From Flavobacterium stagni (GTDB lineage: Bacteria > Bacteroidota > Bacteroidia > Flavobacteriales > Flavobacteriaceae): 64,000 nucleotides of DNA. Position 1 is the stretch's first letter. Each line of letters opens with the position of its first letter. Location: positions 1 through 64,000 of the forward strand of contig NZ_SBKN01000009.1 in the NCBI RefSeq assembly GCF_004122105.1, given 5' to 3'. Both the position numbers and the translations under genes were made by a program. The notes beneath the pieces were generated by a model. The model saw only the letters and a program-made list of their open reading frames with translations, did no database searches and was not told the origin of the DNA. Shown here one piece after another: positions 8,008 to 16,122 of this stretch.

Positions 8008-8586
8008 ATGAAAAGAAATATTTTAATCGGTTTTGTTTTATTAATAGTAATGTATTCTTGTCAAAAGAAAGAAAAAGTAAATATTAAGACAATTGCAAGT
8101 AGTAATATAGTGGGCGATTTTGACTCAAATAAATACCCTAAAATTCAGACTGCTATTGAATTAGGTTATGCTGAAAGACGAGAAGAGGCAATTGATAAAT
8201 TCAATGAAGCAGAGAATGAATATGGACAATCAGTGATTATTGCACTTAACAGAGGAATAATATTTAAAGAACTTGGAGATTATGATTTGGCAATTAAAGA
8301 TTATACTTTATGCTTGAAAATTAATCCGAATTATTATCCTGCATTGATAAATCGTGGCATTCTAAATGGAAATTTAGAAAATTTTGACAAAGCTATAAAA
8401 GATTTAAATAAAGCAATTGAATTAAATTCTGAATATCCAATAGGTTATTTAAATCGAGCATTTATTTACTCTAAAATGAATAATCGTGAATTAGCATGTA
8501 AAGATTTATTAAAAGCTAAACAAAAAGACATAGAAAAAAAATTTGAAAAAGATATTGAAGAATTAGAACAAGAAAATTGTGAATGA
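8008..8586 (+). CDS. Cassette-encoded TPR lipoprotein
   Basis: A 192-residue lipoprotein. The ATG at 8008 starts a signal sequence with lipobox (MYSC, Cys at about 18); an open frame extends upstream into attC 10 but would place the signal inside the protein. Two to three tetratricopeptide repeats follow at about residues 60-165, with the typical YDLAIKDYTLCLKINPNYYPA and FDKAIKDLNKAIELN pattern. TPR units mediate protein-protein contacts, so this is probably a membrane-tethered adaptor; its partner is unknown. The cassette at 8741 also has a TPR-like C-terminus, so two adjacent cassettes share this fold. Confidence 0.8.
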   Translation: MKRNILIGFVLLIVMYSCQKKEKVNIKTIASSNIVGDFDSNKYPKIQTAIELGYAERREEAIDKFNEAENEYGQSVIIALNRGIIFKELGDYDLAIKDYTLCLKINPNYYPALINRGILNGNLENFDKAIKDLNKAIELNSEYPIGYLNRAFIYSKMNNRELACKDLLKAKQKDIEKKFEKDIEELEQENCE

Positions 8587-8590
8587 CTAC

Positions 8591-8722
8591 CGCCAACAGC
8601 AGTTTGGCAAAAAGGAGGGTTCAGTGATAAATTGAATTTTTGGGTTTCAAATGAAGTTTAATGCTAAATTGAAAGTAAGTGCTCCGAAATCACCCACTGC
8701 GGCAAGCGGCAAAGCGTTGGCA
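8591..8722 (+). repeat. attC site 11 (type B, 132 bp)
   Basis: R'' is CGCCAAC (8591-8597) and R' is GTTGGCA (8716-8722). Arms are AGCAGTTTGGC and GCAAGCGGC; no promoter-like box is seen. The downstream frame is open through the site, but its coding start is at 8741. Confidence 0.78.
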
Positions 8723-8740
8723 GTAATTATAAATCAGAAA

Positions 8741-9784
8741 ATGAAAAGACTACTTTTTTTAATAACAATATTTTCTTTTAATTTAAATTTTGGACAAAAT
8801 AATCTCTCTGAAATATATGGAAATTGGATAAAATATAAAGTTGAAATGAAAGATGGAAGTAAACTTTTTGATAGATTTATAGAAGATTCAACTTATATCG
8901 AATACTCTATTGACAAACAAAAACTATGTTTAAATTCAAATCCAATTCATAAAACAAATGAAAGCTGTTTAGATTATACATTGATAAATAACTTCATAAA
9001 GACGTCTCAATATTCAGGACTTTTAATTGAAAAAATAACAAATGATACTTTAATTTTTAGTGAGAAAATTGATGGCTTAACGAATGACAAGCTTAAAAGA
9101 TTTTATTTTAAAAGACAAGAACTTGTACTCTCTAAGTTTAATGAAGAAAATAAAAACAAAAAAAACATAATTGCTTCAAAATTATTTACACCAAAAACTA
9201 ATTCGACAATTGAAATAGAATTAAATAAAGCTTTTAAGAATAACTTTTCAAATTTTGAATTAATCGGTAATCTTAAAATTTATCCGAAAGAGAAAAGTGT
9301 AAAAACTCAAATTACATTTTCAACACAAAAAGATTCATCGAGGATAAGAACTATTAAGAAAATTATCGATAGTTCTTTTGAAAAATGGGACTTGACAAAT
9401 TTTAATGGATTTGAATCAATCGAATTACCAATTATTTTAAAAAGCGAAATAACTAATAGATATTGGGGAATTAAAGTACTATTTTTCACAAACGATTTGA
9501 ATGAGTTCGAGATAGTTTATGGTGGAAAATTAGAAGACATGAGAAAATCTTCTGAATTATTTGAAAAAGGAATCAAATCATATCAAGAAAAAAAATATCT
9601 TAAAGCGATAGAATTCTTTACAGAATCTTATAGAATTGACCCAAAAAATATTGATGCACTTTATAACAAAGCAGCTATTTATTTTGAATCTGGAGATAAA
9701 GAAAATGCTTGTATTGTATGGAAAGAGATTTCGGAACTTGGTCAAGTTAACGGAAAAGAATTATATCAGAATAATTGTAACTAA
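8741..9784 (+). CDS. Cassette-encoded exported protein with C-terminal TPR-like repeats
   Basis: A 347-residue protein. A signal peptide occupies residues 1-19 (ending NFGQ), which fixes the start at 8741 rather than at 8651 inside the attC site. The first 130 residues resemble a lipocalin-like or stress-response secreted domain (opening SEIYGNWIKY). The middle part is not recognised. The last 75 residues carry TPR-type helices (YLKAIEFFTESYRIDPKNIDALYN broken over two repeats) and a Cys-containing tail. The cassette ends GTTGGCAGTA and TACTGCCAAC are matching complements. Function unknown. Confidence 0.76.
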   Translation: MKRLLFLITIFSFNLNFGQNNLSEIYGNWIKYKVEMKDGSKLFDRFIEDSTYIEYSIDKQKLCLNSNPIHKTNESCLDYTLINNFIKTSQYSGLLIEKITNDTLIFSEKIDGLTNDKLKRFYFKRQELVLSKFNEENKNKKNIIASKLFTPKTNSTIEIELNKAFKNNFSNFELIGNLKIYPKEKSVKTQITFSTQKDSSRIRTIKKIIDSSFEKWDLTNFNGFESIELPIILKSEITNRYWGIKVLFFTNDLNEFEIVYGGKLEDMRKSSELFEKGIKSYQEKKYLKAIEFFTESYRIDPKNIDALYNKAAIYFESGDKENACIVWKEISELGQVNGKELYQNNCN

Positions 9785-9795
9785 TAAATAACTAC

Positions 9796-9928
9796 TGCCA
9801 ACACAGGTTTTACGCTAGTGTTGATTTTAGGCTAAATTTAAAGTTTTTTCTTTATATTTGATTACAGTGCAAAACCAAAATTTCGGCATATTTAGTCGCA
9901 ACAGCCGTAAAGCCTGGGAACGTTGGTG
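9796..9928 (+). repeat. attC site 12 (133 bp)
   Basis: R'' is TGCCAAC (9796-9802) and R' is GTTGGTG (9922-9928). Arms are CAGGTTTTAC and GTAAAGCCTG. The diverged centre holds TATATTTG (9853-9860), an exact TAnnTTTG match, although no TTG is at the right distance. Confidence 0.82.
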
Positions 9929-9960
9929 GTAATGTTAAAAAGAATAAATCAAATACTATT

Positions 9961-11343
9961 ATGAAAAAAATATTTATGCTTTTATTCATTATTAGTTTTC
10001 ATGTTAATGCACAATGTTTATGGAAATCTATTCATGAAAGTCCTTACAGAGTGACTGGAATAAAAGATGACAATACTATATGGACATGGGGGCTACTGGA
10101 TGGAGGCTATATAAATGGAGTTGTAGAACCTGTTCAAATTGGGAATGATTCAAATTGGTTAAAATTAAGCGTTGGGGATTCTCATTATTTAGCGATTAAA
10201 TCTGACGGTACTTTATGGGCTTGGGGTAATAATTATTTTGGTCAACTTGGCATTCCTTATAATCCAAATGATAATTTATCTTTACCTATTCAAGTTGGAA
10301 CAGACAATGATTGGATAGATATATCTGCTGCATCAACTCATTCTTGTGCAATAAAAAGTAATGGTACTTTATGGACTTGGGGGTATAATGATTATGGTCA
10401 ATTAGGAAATGGTACATGGTCTGAAAATCATTTACCAACACAAGTTGGAGTAGATACAGATTGGAGAGATGTTGAATCAAAATATAGAACAACAATAGCA
10501 ATTAAAACTAATAATACAATTTGGGGATGGGGTAAGAATAATTTAAGTCAATTAGGGAATGGAAACAATGTTACTGTAAATTCCCCTATACAAATTGGCA
10601 ATAATTCTTCTGATTGGAAAATTGTTAGAACAAGTAATAATCATTGTATAGCATTAAAAAATGATAATACTTTATGGGCTTGGGGTAATAATACATATGG
10701 TGAATTAGGAAATGGCACCAATATCAATTTAAATTTTCCAACACAAATTGGGAATGGTGATGATTGGAGAGACCTTTCGGTTGGAGCAAGTTTTTCATTG
10801 GCATTAAAAGCTGATCATACATTATGGTCTTGGGGAGATAATAGCCGCGGTCAATTAGGTGATGGCACACAAATTAACAAAAATATACCTACGCAAATTA
10901 CAAGCCTGAGTGATTGTGATAAAATTGTTGATTATCCTTACTACACATCTTTTGTTATAAAACAAGATAAAACTTTGTGGGGTTGGGGGAGTAATGTAAA
11001 TGGTCAATTATTAATAGGAAACATTTATGGTTTAACAACAGAATTTCAAAATATATTAAATCCTATACTCAATACATGTTCGGTTTTAATAAATTCAGAA
11101 AATATAGCGTACGAAAATGAAATTAAAATATATCCAAATCCATCTTCATATTTTATTTATATATCTAATGCAACAGATAAAATAATTGATACCATTACTA
11201 TTTGTAACATAAATGGTCAAATACTTAAAGTACAAAATAAATCTTTCAATAAAATAGATGTTTCAGATTTAGCAAATGGTTTGTATTTTATTAATTTAAC
11301 AGTTGGAGAAAAAGCATTTAGTTTTAAATTTATTAAAGTATAA
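9961..11343 (+). CDS. RCC1-repeat protein with T9SS sorting domain (cassette cargo)
   Basis: A 460-residue exported protein. A signal peptide (residues 1-18, ending VNAQ) is followed by about seven RCC1-type repeats (residues 25-365), each with the pattern LWxWGxNxxGQLGxG, which predict a beta-propeller. The last 75 residues form a type A T9SS C-terminal sorting domain (IYPNPSSYFIYI, then GLYFINL and a FKFIKV end). The protein should cross the outer membrane and be surface-attached or released. A second RCC1/T9SS protein closes the array at 16990, so the fold occurs twice in the array. The cassette ends match over 14 of 15 bases. Confidence 0.88.
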   Translation: MKKIFMLLFIISFHVNAQCLWKSIHESPYRVTGIKDDNTIWTWGLLDGGYINGVVEPVQIGNDSNWLKLSVGDSHYLAIKSDGTLWAWGNNYFGQLGIPYNPNDNLSLPIQVGTDNDWIDISAASTHSCAIKSNGTLWTWGYNDYGQLGNGTWSENHLPTQVGVDTDWRDVESKYRTTIAIKTNNTIWGWGKNNLSQLGNGNNVTVNSPIQIGNNSSDWKIVRTSNNHCIALKNDNTLWAWGNNTYGELGNGTNINLNFPTQIGNGDDWRDLSVGASFSLALKADHTLWSWGDNSRGQLGDGTQINKNIPTQITSLSDCDKIVDYPYYTSFVIKQDKTLWGWGSNVNGQLLIGNIYGLTTEFQNILNPILNTCSVLINSENIAYENEIKIYPNPSSYFIYISNATDKIIDTITICNINGQILKVQNKSFNKIDVSDLANGLYFINLTVGEKAFSFKFIKV

Positions 11344-11352
11344 AAACACTAC

Positions 11353-11484
11353 CACCAACAGCCTTTTCAAGCAATTGCGATATTTTTTGTGATTTCACGT
11401 TTGCGTTTCGTTCGGAGTTTTATCTTTAACAGAAATTAATCGGTTCCGAACTTCGCAACCTCGCCAAGCGCTGGAACGTTATAA
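11353..11484 (+). repeat. attC site 13 (132 bp)
   Basis: R'' is CACCAAC (11353-11359) and R' is GTTATAA (11478-11484). R'' matches the GTTGGTG that opens its own cassette, while R' is of a different type and matches the end of the next cassette. The centre is diverged. Confidence 0.82.
11400..11428 (+). promoter_or_regulatory. Candidate promoter inside attC 13
   Basis: TTTG (11400-11403), 17 bases, TATCTTTA (11421-11428). The surrounding sequence is unlike that of the type A sites, yet the element is kept, which favours a function. Confidence 0.5.
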
Positions 11485-11518
11485 GCCATATTAAATCACC
11501 GATATTTTATTGAAGAAA

Positions 11519-12073
11519 ATGAGAAAAATTGAAGTTTTATTTTTATTAGCACTTATTTCAACTCTACAAATTTCATGTCAGAATATAAAGGCTAAAACTA
11601 TATATGAAAACAATTCTATAGAAAGTCCATCAAAACTCAAAGAACTAAAAAAATATATTTTAAAACAGAAATCTTTAAATTCTGATTTTAATTATTCAAA
11701 ACTTGACAATATAGACAAGCAAAATAAAGTTGAAAGCTTTGAACCAATTGATGGAAATTTTACTTATTATAAGTTTATAGCAACATTTATAGGTCAATCA
11801 TATTTGGCGCCTGGAGATTCAGGAGAATATTGCAAAACTTTTCACGATATTTTAATAATAAAAACAAACGATAAAAACGTAATCGTTGATGCATATCAAT
11901 ATACTTTAGAATGGGCTGAAATGCCTTTTCAATATGACGTCTTTAAAAGCAATACAGAGAATTTAGTTCTTGTTAATGATTTAGACATTAAACTGTTGAA
12001 CCTTAATAGGACTGAGTATTGCAACGAAAAAGATAAAAAGTCAAACGAAATTGGAATTATAAAACTAAATTAA
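11519..12073 (+). CDS. Cassette-encoded lipoprotein, unknown function
   Basis: A 184-residue protein with a signal sequence ending in a lipobox-like LQISC (Cys at about 20), so it is probably a lipoprotein. The ATG at 11519 is preferred over an in-frame TTG nine bases upstream. The mature part contains a Lys-rich N-terminal half and a beta-rich C-terminal half with several Cys and Asp residues. No family recognised. The start is 40 bases into the cassette. The cassette opens GTTATAA and closes TTATGAC, complements with one mismatch. Confidence 0.75.
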   Translation: MRKIEVLFLLALISTLQISCQNIKAKTIYENNSIESPSKLKELKKYILKQKSLNSDFNYSKLDNIDKQNKVESFEPIDGNFTYYKFIATFIGQSYLAPGDSGEYCKTFHDILIIKTNDKNVIVDAYQYTLEWAEMPFQYDVFKSNTENLVLVNDLDIKLLNLNRTEYCNEKDKKSNEIGIIKLN

Positions 12074-12080
12074 AAAAGGC

Positions 12081-12240
12081 TTATGACAGCTGCTAGCTAT
12101 TATGCCTCGAATGTACTAGTTTGGCGTTTGGTTTACACGACCCGAGCTTTGCGAACGATGCGAAGCAAAAAATATTTATCTTAGTAAGAAATAATCATTT
12201 CGCTTTATTGCCACAGTTGGCTAAAGGCGGAACGTAATGC
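12081..12240 (+). repeat. attC site 14 (type A long form, 160 bp)
   Basis: R'' is TTATGAC (12081-12087) and R' is GTAATGC (12234-12240), both departing from consensus. AGCTGCTAGC and GGCTAAAGGCGG form weak arms. TATCTTAG is at 12177-12184. Confidence 0.72.
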
Positions 12241-12267
12241 GCCAATTTAAATCAACTTTCGTATAAA

Positions 12268-12669
12268 ATGAAACTGAAAAATCTAATCCTTTTAAAATTT
12301 GTAACTTTATTAATAACTTTCTTTTGTTCAGTTTATCTTCTTGGAAATATCACAGATACCTACAAGACAATAGAAGCAAATCATAAAATCTTATTAGAAC
12401 AAAAAAAGACTTACGAGGAAATAATAAGAGATCCTCAAGCCAAACAGGAATTATTAAAAATTATTAAAGTAAGTGATGTTTTTTTAGATTACAATATTGA
12501 AAATGAAGGATTTAGTTTCAATACAAATATTTGGATTTTGTTGATTTTTTGGATAGTTGCTTCCTATATTTTTACTATTCTCAATTCAAAAATTGAAAAA
12601 TTAAAGGGTGAAGAAAATTTATTTGAAAAGAATACGTTCTATAAGAAAATACCGAATAAAAGCCACTAG
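12268..12669 (+). CDS. Cassette-encoded two-helix membrane protein, unknown function
   Basis: A 133-residue protein with one membrane helix at about residues 7-28 and a second at about 87-107. Between them lies a charged, probably coiled-coil stretch (residues 35-70, with KTYEEIIRD and AKQELLKII). The short charged tail is encoded up to the degraded R'' of attC 15, and the TAG stop (12667-12669) lies in the first arm. The layout (helix, extracytoplasmic coil, helix) is common in small envelope proteins. No family recognised. Confidence 0.7.
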   Translation: MKLKNLILLKFVTLLITFFCSVYLLGNITDTYKTIEANHKILLEQKKTYEEIIRDPQAKQELLKIIKVSDVFLDYNIENEGFSFNTNIWILLIFWIVASYIFTILNSKIEKLKGEENLFEKNTFYKKIPNKSH

Positions 12670-12804
12670 TAGTTATGGCTCGAATGGGCTAGTTTGGCGT
12701 TAGGATATCACGACCTGAACGGTTCGAAGCAAAATCGTTTGTCTGGATAAGAAAATTAGCGTTTCGCTTTTTCGCCAGAGTCGGGTAGGGGCGGAACGTT
12801 GGCA
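12654..12804 (+). repeat. attC site 15 (degraded R'', about 151 bp)
   Basis: The left end is recognisable only by alignment with type A sites: AGCCACTAGTAGTTATGGCT replaces AGCCGCTAGCCGCTATGGCT. The R'' position reads GAATAAA instead of an RYYYAAC box. R' is intact: GTTGGCA (12798-12804). The TATCTTAG box has also decayed. This site is probably not recombinogenic on its left side. Confidence 0.62.
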
Positions 12805-12965
12805 GAAAATTTTGATAAGCGTTTTCGTTTAATACCTAACTAAAATATATTTAAAATGTAAATAGTACACACGATAAAGATTACTTGTAGATGAAATTAA
12901 CCCATACATAAATAGGCCAAACCACTTCGTTTTTTAAGAGAGCGATAAAATTTAAAATGTAAAAT

Positions 12966-13508
12966 ATGAAACCAATCTGTTTTTTAAAGCCTGACATAAA
13001 ACTTAAACATTTACTATTGTTTGGAGTCGTCTTTTTATTTTCCATGAGCATTAAGGCTCAAAGTATTAATTTTAATTTTAGTGATGGAACAAACGCATCG
13101 TATAATGTAACTGAAGTTGAAAAAATTACCTTTACTGATGATGTTATGAATCTTCATTTGTTAAATGGTAATATTTACACTTGGAATGTTAGTATTATCA
13201 ATAAATATTCGTACGATAACAATTCACTCAATACAGAACTACCTACAAATAATGCATGGCAAGTTTTTGTTTATCCAAACCCTACAAATAGTTCTTTGAA
13301 TATTAAAATTAATCTTCCAAAAGATGATGATATTCAACTTCATTTATTTGATATTCAGGGCAAGTTAGTTTTAGAAAAGAGTTTAGGAAAAATGAACTCG
13401 GGTGAGTTCCTAGAAACAATTGACTTAACAAACGTTTCTCCGGGCACATATATTTGTAAAATTTCAGGATACCACTATTCTTTAACAAAAAAAATTATTA
13501 AACAATAG
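12966..13508 (+). CDS. Small T9SS-sorted exported protein (cassette cargo)
   Basis: A 180-residue protein with an N-terminal signal (hydrophobic residues about 14-30, ending IKAQ). It has a short beta-rich middle (SINFNFSDGTNASYN and a VEKITFTD strand) and a type A T9SS sorting domain over the last 85 residues (VFVYPNPTNSSLNIKI, GTYICKIS, TKKIIKQ). The middle segment, in which a peptide like VEKITF is followed by a sorting tail, is common in Bacteroidota surface proteins. The gene is separated by 14 bases from the next, so this cassette carries two genes. A 160-base leader precedes the ATG. Confidence 0.82.
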   Translation: MKPICFLKPDIKLKHLLLFGVVFLFSMSIKAQSINFNFSDGTNASYNVTEVEKITFTDDVMNLHLLNGNIYTWNVSIINKYSYDNNSLNTELPTNNAWQVFVYPNPTNSSLNIKINLPKDDDIQLHLFDIQGKLVLEKSLGKMNSGEFLETIDLTNVSPGTYICKISGYHYSLTKKIIKQ

Positions 13509-13522
13509 AAAATTAAAAAAAG

Positions 13523-14668
13523 ATGAAAGCAAAAAATATATTTGTAATTGCATTTTTATTAATGAATTCAATTTTGGTACAAGCCCAAACAATTATGAAC
13601 ATTCACCAAAACAATGGGGTTGTTCTTCAAATTCCAATGCAAACCATTGACAGTATAACCTATACAGTTACCACTCCAAATAATTTAGCAACAATCACAA
13701 CCTCACCGATAAGTTTTATTTCAAACAATGCTGCTTTTTCAGGTGGAAATATTACGAATAATGGTGGATCACCAGTTACTCATCGTGGAATTTGCTATAA
13801 TACAAGCCCTGCACCAACTACAGCCAATACAACGATCTTTAGTGGCAGTGGTAATGGAACTTTTGTAAGTAGCTTAACTGGATTAACAGCAAACACTAAT
13901 TATTACGTTCGTGCTTTTGCTACCAATAGTGCGGGAACGAGTTATGGAAATGAGTTGACTTTCACAACTTCTAACACGACACCTGTTCAACCAGATATTG
14001 TATACATTACAGATACAACTTTGAATAATGTTTATTATCATCAAACAAGCTATTTGAACCCTACTAAATTAGTGTTTTCAAATTTGACTAGTGTTAGTGG
14101 GAATATTTATTTCCATCAAACAAATAATATTGTAGAAGTAGAATTCCCATTACTTACGAATACGGGAGGTCATGTTTATTTTCATCAAAATTTATCAATG
14201 ATGAAAATTAATGCTCCAAACCTTAATGCTATTGTTGATTATTTATATGTATATGGAAACAGTTTTCTTCAAGAATTAAATTTATGTAATTTAACTAGTA
14301 TTACTTGTTCAAGTCAAGAACCGTATATACATATAGCAAATAACAATACAGTTATTGATAATAATCAACAATGTTTTACACCCACAATCTATGGTACAAC
14401 ATTGACGACTGCACCAATTACTCAAATCTCGCAAAACACTGCAATTGGAGGAGGTACATTTACAAATTCTTGCGGTTTTCCTATGGGTAGTTTATGTTGG
14501 AGTACTAGTCCAAATCCTACATCAAATGATTTTGTATCCAATAGTTCAGGTTCGGGAACAAATTTCACAGCAAATTTAACTGGATTAACACCTAACACTA
14601 CTTATTATGTTAGAGCTTTTTCAGGAAATACGTATGGAAATGAAGTTAGTTTTACAACACTTCCTTAA
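13523..14668 (+). CDS. Exported protein with duplicated fibronectin-like repeats
   Basis: A 381-residue protein with a signal peptide (residues 1-21, ending VQAQ). It has a short VEKITF-like strand similar to the preceding gene (MQTIDSITY). Two copies of a fibronectin type III-like domain lie at about residues 55-150 and 290-380, both with NTxYYVRAF and ending in FTT. A region of about 155-280 has the FHQT/YHQTS pattern of a beta-helix or receptor L-type repeat. There is no T9SS sorting tail, unlike the upstream gene. It probably works at the surface together with its partner in the same cassette. Confidence 0.8.
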   Translation: MKAKNIFVIAFLLMNSILVQAQTIMNIHQNNGVVLQIPMQTIDSITYTVTTPNNLATITTSPISFISNNAAFSGGNITNNGGSPVTHRGICYNTSPAPTTANTTIFSGSGNGTFVSSLTGLTANTNYYVRAFATNSAGTSYGNELTFTTSNTTPVQPDIVYITDTTLNNVYYHQTSYLNPTKLVFSNLTSVSGNIYFHQTNNIVEVEFPLLTNTGGHVYFHQNLSMMKINAPNLNAIVDYLYVYGNSFLQELNLCNLTSITCSSQEPYIHIANNNTVIDNNQQCFTPTIYGTTLTTAPITQISQNTAIGGGTFTNSCGFPMGSLCWSTSPNPTSNDFVSNSSGSGTNFTANLTGLTPNTTYYVRAFSGNTYGNEVSFTTLP

Positions 14669-14706
14669 ATTTAACAAGAGTAAATTAAAAAAGTAAATAC
14701 ATCTTC

Positions 14707-14834
14707 TGCCAACCTCATATTTGCAAAGGCGGGGGGTTTGTGCTATTATGAAAGATTAGTGCAAAGTTCAAATTTAGTTTTTCAAATGAATATTTGTGCT
14801 CCGAAACCCAAACGCAAAGCCCGAAACGTTAGCG
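14707..14834 (+). repeat. attC site 16 (type B, 128 bp)
   Basis: R'' is TGCCAAC (14707-14713) and R' is GTTAGCG (14828-14834). R'' is the exact complement of the GTTGGCA that opens this two-gene cassette two kilobases upstream (12798), strong evidence that both genes move together. Confidence 0.8.
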
Positions 14835-14837
14835 TTA

Positions 14838-15272
14838 ATGCAAAAACACCCTATGGAAAAAGAAAAAATAGCAATTAAAAACAATAATTGGTATATCGTC
14901 GAGATAATTGAAAAATGTGAGCCAGTAATCCGAAATGAAAATCAAGATTTGCGTCGTGTGAGTACTTGGGGAAATTTCCATATCGTAAAAGCCGAAACAC
15001 CAAAAATAGCTTATGAAAAAGCTGTGAAAATCGGAAAAGACGCAGAATTTAAATTCATTAATTCCGATAAGGTCGAAATGGAATGGATCTTTGTTGGAAT
15101 AGGGAATTTGATTCCAATATATGAAGATATCCAAGATGGAAGTGAAATAATGTGGGAAGATTATGGATTCATAAGTAACAGAAGAGCAGAAAGATTTGCT
15201 CTCAGTGAAAAGGAACTTCTAGAAAATGTAAAGTTGAAAATGAATAAATGCACTACCACTAACTGCCTCTAA
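14838..15272 (+). CDS. Cassette-encoded soluble protein, unknown function
   Basis: A protein of 144 residues from the ATG at 14838, four bases after R'. An in-frame ATG at 14853 is the alternative. The upstream open frame lies in attC 16 and is not coding. No signal peptide or membrane segment. It is rich in Glu, Lys and Trp (motifs NNWYIVEIIEKCEP and VEMEWIFVGIGNLIPIYED). The alternation of strands and helices suggests a small alpha/beta domain, resembling DUF4288-type proteins by eye, with low certainty. The last residues (NCL) are encoded by attC 17 and the stop is TAA at 15270-15272. Confidence 0.7.
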   Translation: MQKHPMEKEKIAIKNNNWYIVEIIEKCEPVIRNENQDLRRVSTWGNFHIVKAETPKIAYEKAVKIGKDAEFKFINSDKVEMEWIFVGIGNLIPIYEDIQDGSEIMWEDYGFISNRRAERFALSEKELLENVKLKMNKCTTTNCL

Positions 15273-15409
15273 GGCTCGATTGTGATAGTTTGGCGTTTAG
15301 TTTACACAACTCGAAAGAAGCGATCGTGCGAAGCAAAAAACATTTACCTTAGTAAGAAATAAACGTTTCACTTTGACCGCTACAGTCGGCTAGCGGCGGA
15401 ATGTTAGCA
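15257..15409 (+). repeat. attC site 17 (type A long form, 153 bp)
   Basis: R'' is CACTAAC (15257-15263) and R' is GTTAGCA (15403-15409). The left arm is degraded, but the right arm CGGCTAGCGGCGGAATGTT is kept. TACCTTAG (15345-15352) is the -7-like box. Confidence 0.78.
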
Positions 15410-15427
15410 CTAATTGTAGACACACAT

Positions 15428-15970
15428 ATGAGTATAGAGACTAAAACACTAAAAAGACTTGAGACGGAAAATATTTTCGTCGACATATACACAGACCTGT
15501 TTGAAGAATCATTTTATGGTTTCATTAGGCAATTCAATAAGGACTTCCTTCTACTAGAACATTACAACGACGATGGGCTTTACAATGGTATTATTGTTTT
15601 CAAACGTTCAGACATTACTAGAATTAAGTGGGACAACAATGAAATAAATAGCACACAAAAATTATTAAACAAGCACTCGGACGAAAAAAAGATTGCGTCA
15701 ATTAAAATCGATTCACTTCAAAGTGTTCTAAAAACAATAAATAAAACCTACAAGCACGTGACTATTAATATTCAAAATATTGATGACGGTATGTGCATTA
15801 TTGGCGAAATAAAAGAAATGGACAAATCGACAATCGTGGTCCATGAATTTGGGACCAAAAAATCTTTAGACAGAGGAACTATAATGTTTTCCATTTCCGA
15901 CATTACTCGCGTTGACGCAGGAGGAATTTACGAAAACACTATATTAAAAACGCATAGCAAAAACAACTAG
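15428..15970 (+). CDS. Cassette-encoded protein with an internal duplication
   Basis: A 180-residue soluble protein; the ATG at 15428 is preferred over one at 15401 that overlaps R'. The two halves look like a tandem duplication of a small beta-barrel. Residues about 15-70 (FYGFIRQFNKDFLLLEHYND, then IIVFKRSDITRIKW) align with residues about 105-170 (GEIKEMDKSTIVVHEFGT, then IMFSISDITRVD). The shared core is F/I-x-x-SDITR. The size and strand pattern are Sm- or SH3-like, but this is inference. The cassette opens GTTAGCACTA and closes TAGTGCTAAC, exact complements. Confidence 0.72.
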   Translation: MSIETKTLKRLETENIFVDIYTDLFEESFYGFIRQFNKDFLLLEHYNDDGLYNGIIVFKRSDITRIKWDNNEINSTQKLLNKHSDEKKIASIKIDSLQSVLKTINKTYKHVTINIQNIDDGMCIIGEIKEMDKSTIVVHEFGTKKSLDRGTIMFSISDITRVDAGGIYENTILKTHSKNN

Positions 15971-16066
15971 TGCTAACAGCAAGCAAGCTCCATTTTTTGC
16001 ACAGTAATGCTCAAATGCAGTAACCAGACTTAGCAAAAAACGAAGCCTGCTTGCGGGCCGTTATAT
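15971..16066 (+). repeat. attC site 18 (short, 96 bp)
   Basis: R'' is TGCTAAC (15971-15977) and R' is GTTATAT (16060-16066). Arms are GCAAGCAAGC and GCCTGCTTGC. It has a short centre and lacks the promoter-like element. Confidence 0.78.
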
Positions 16067-16122
16067 GACATTTTGGGACAACTGTAAAATTCAACTATTA
16101 AATAATTAAACCAAAATTCGAC

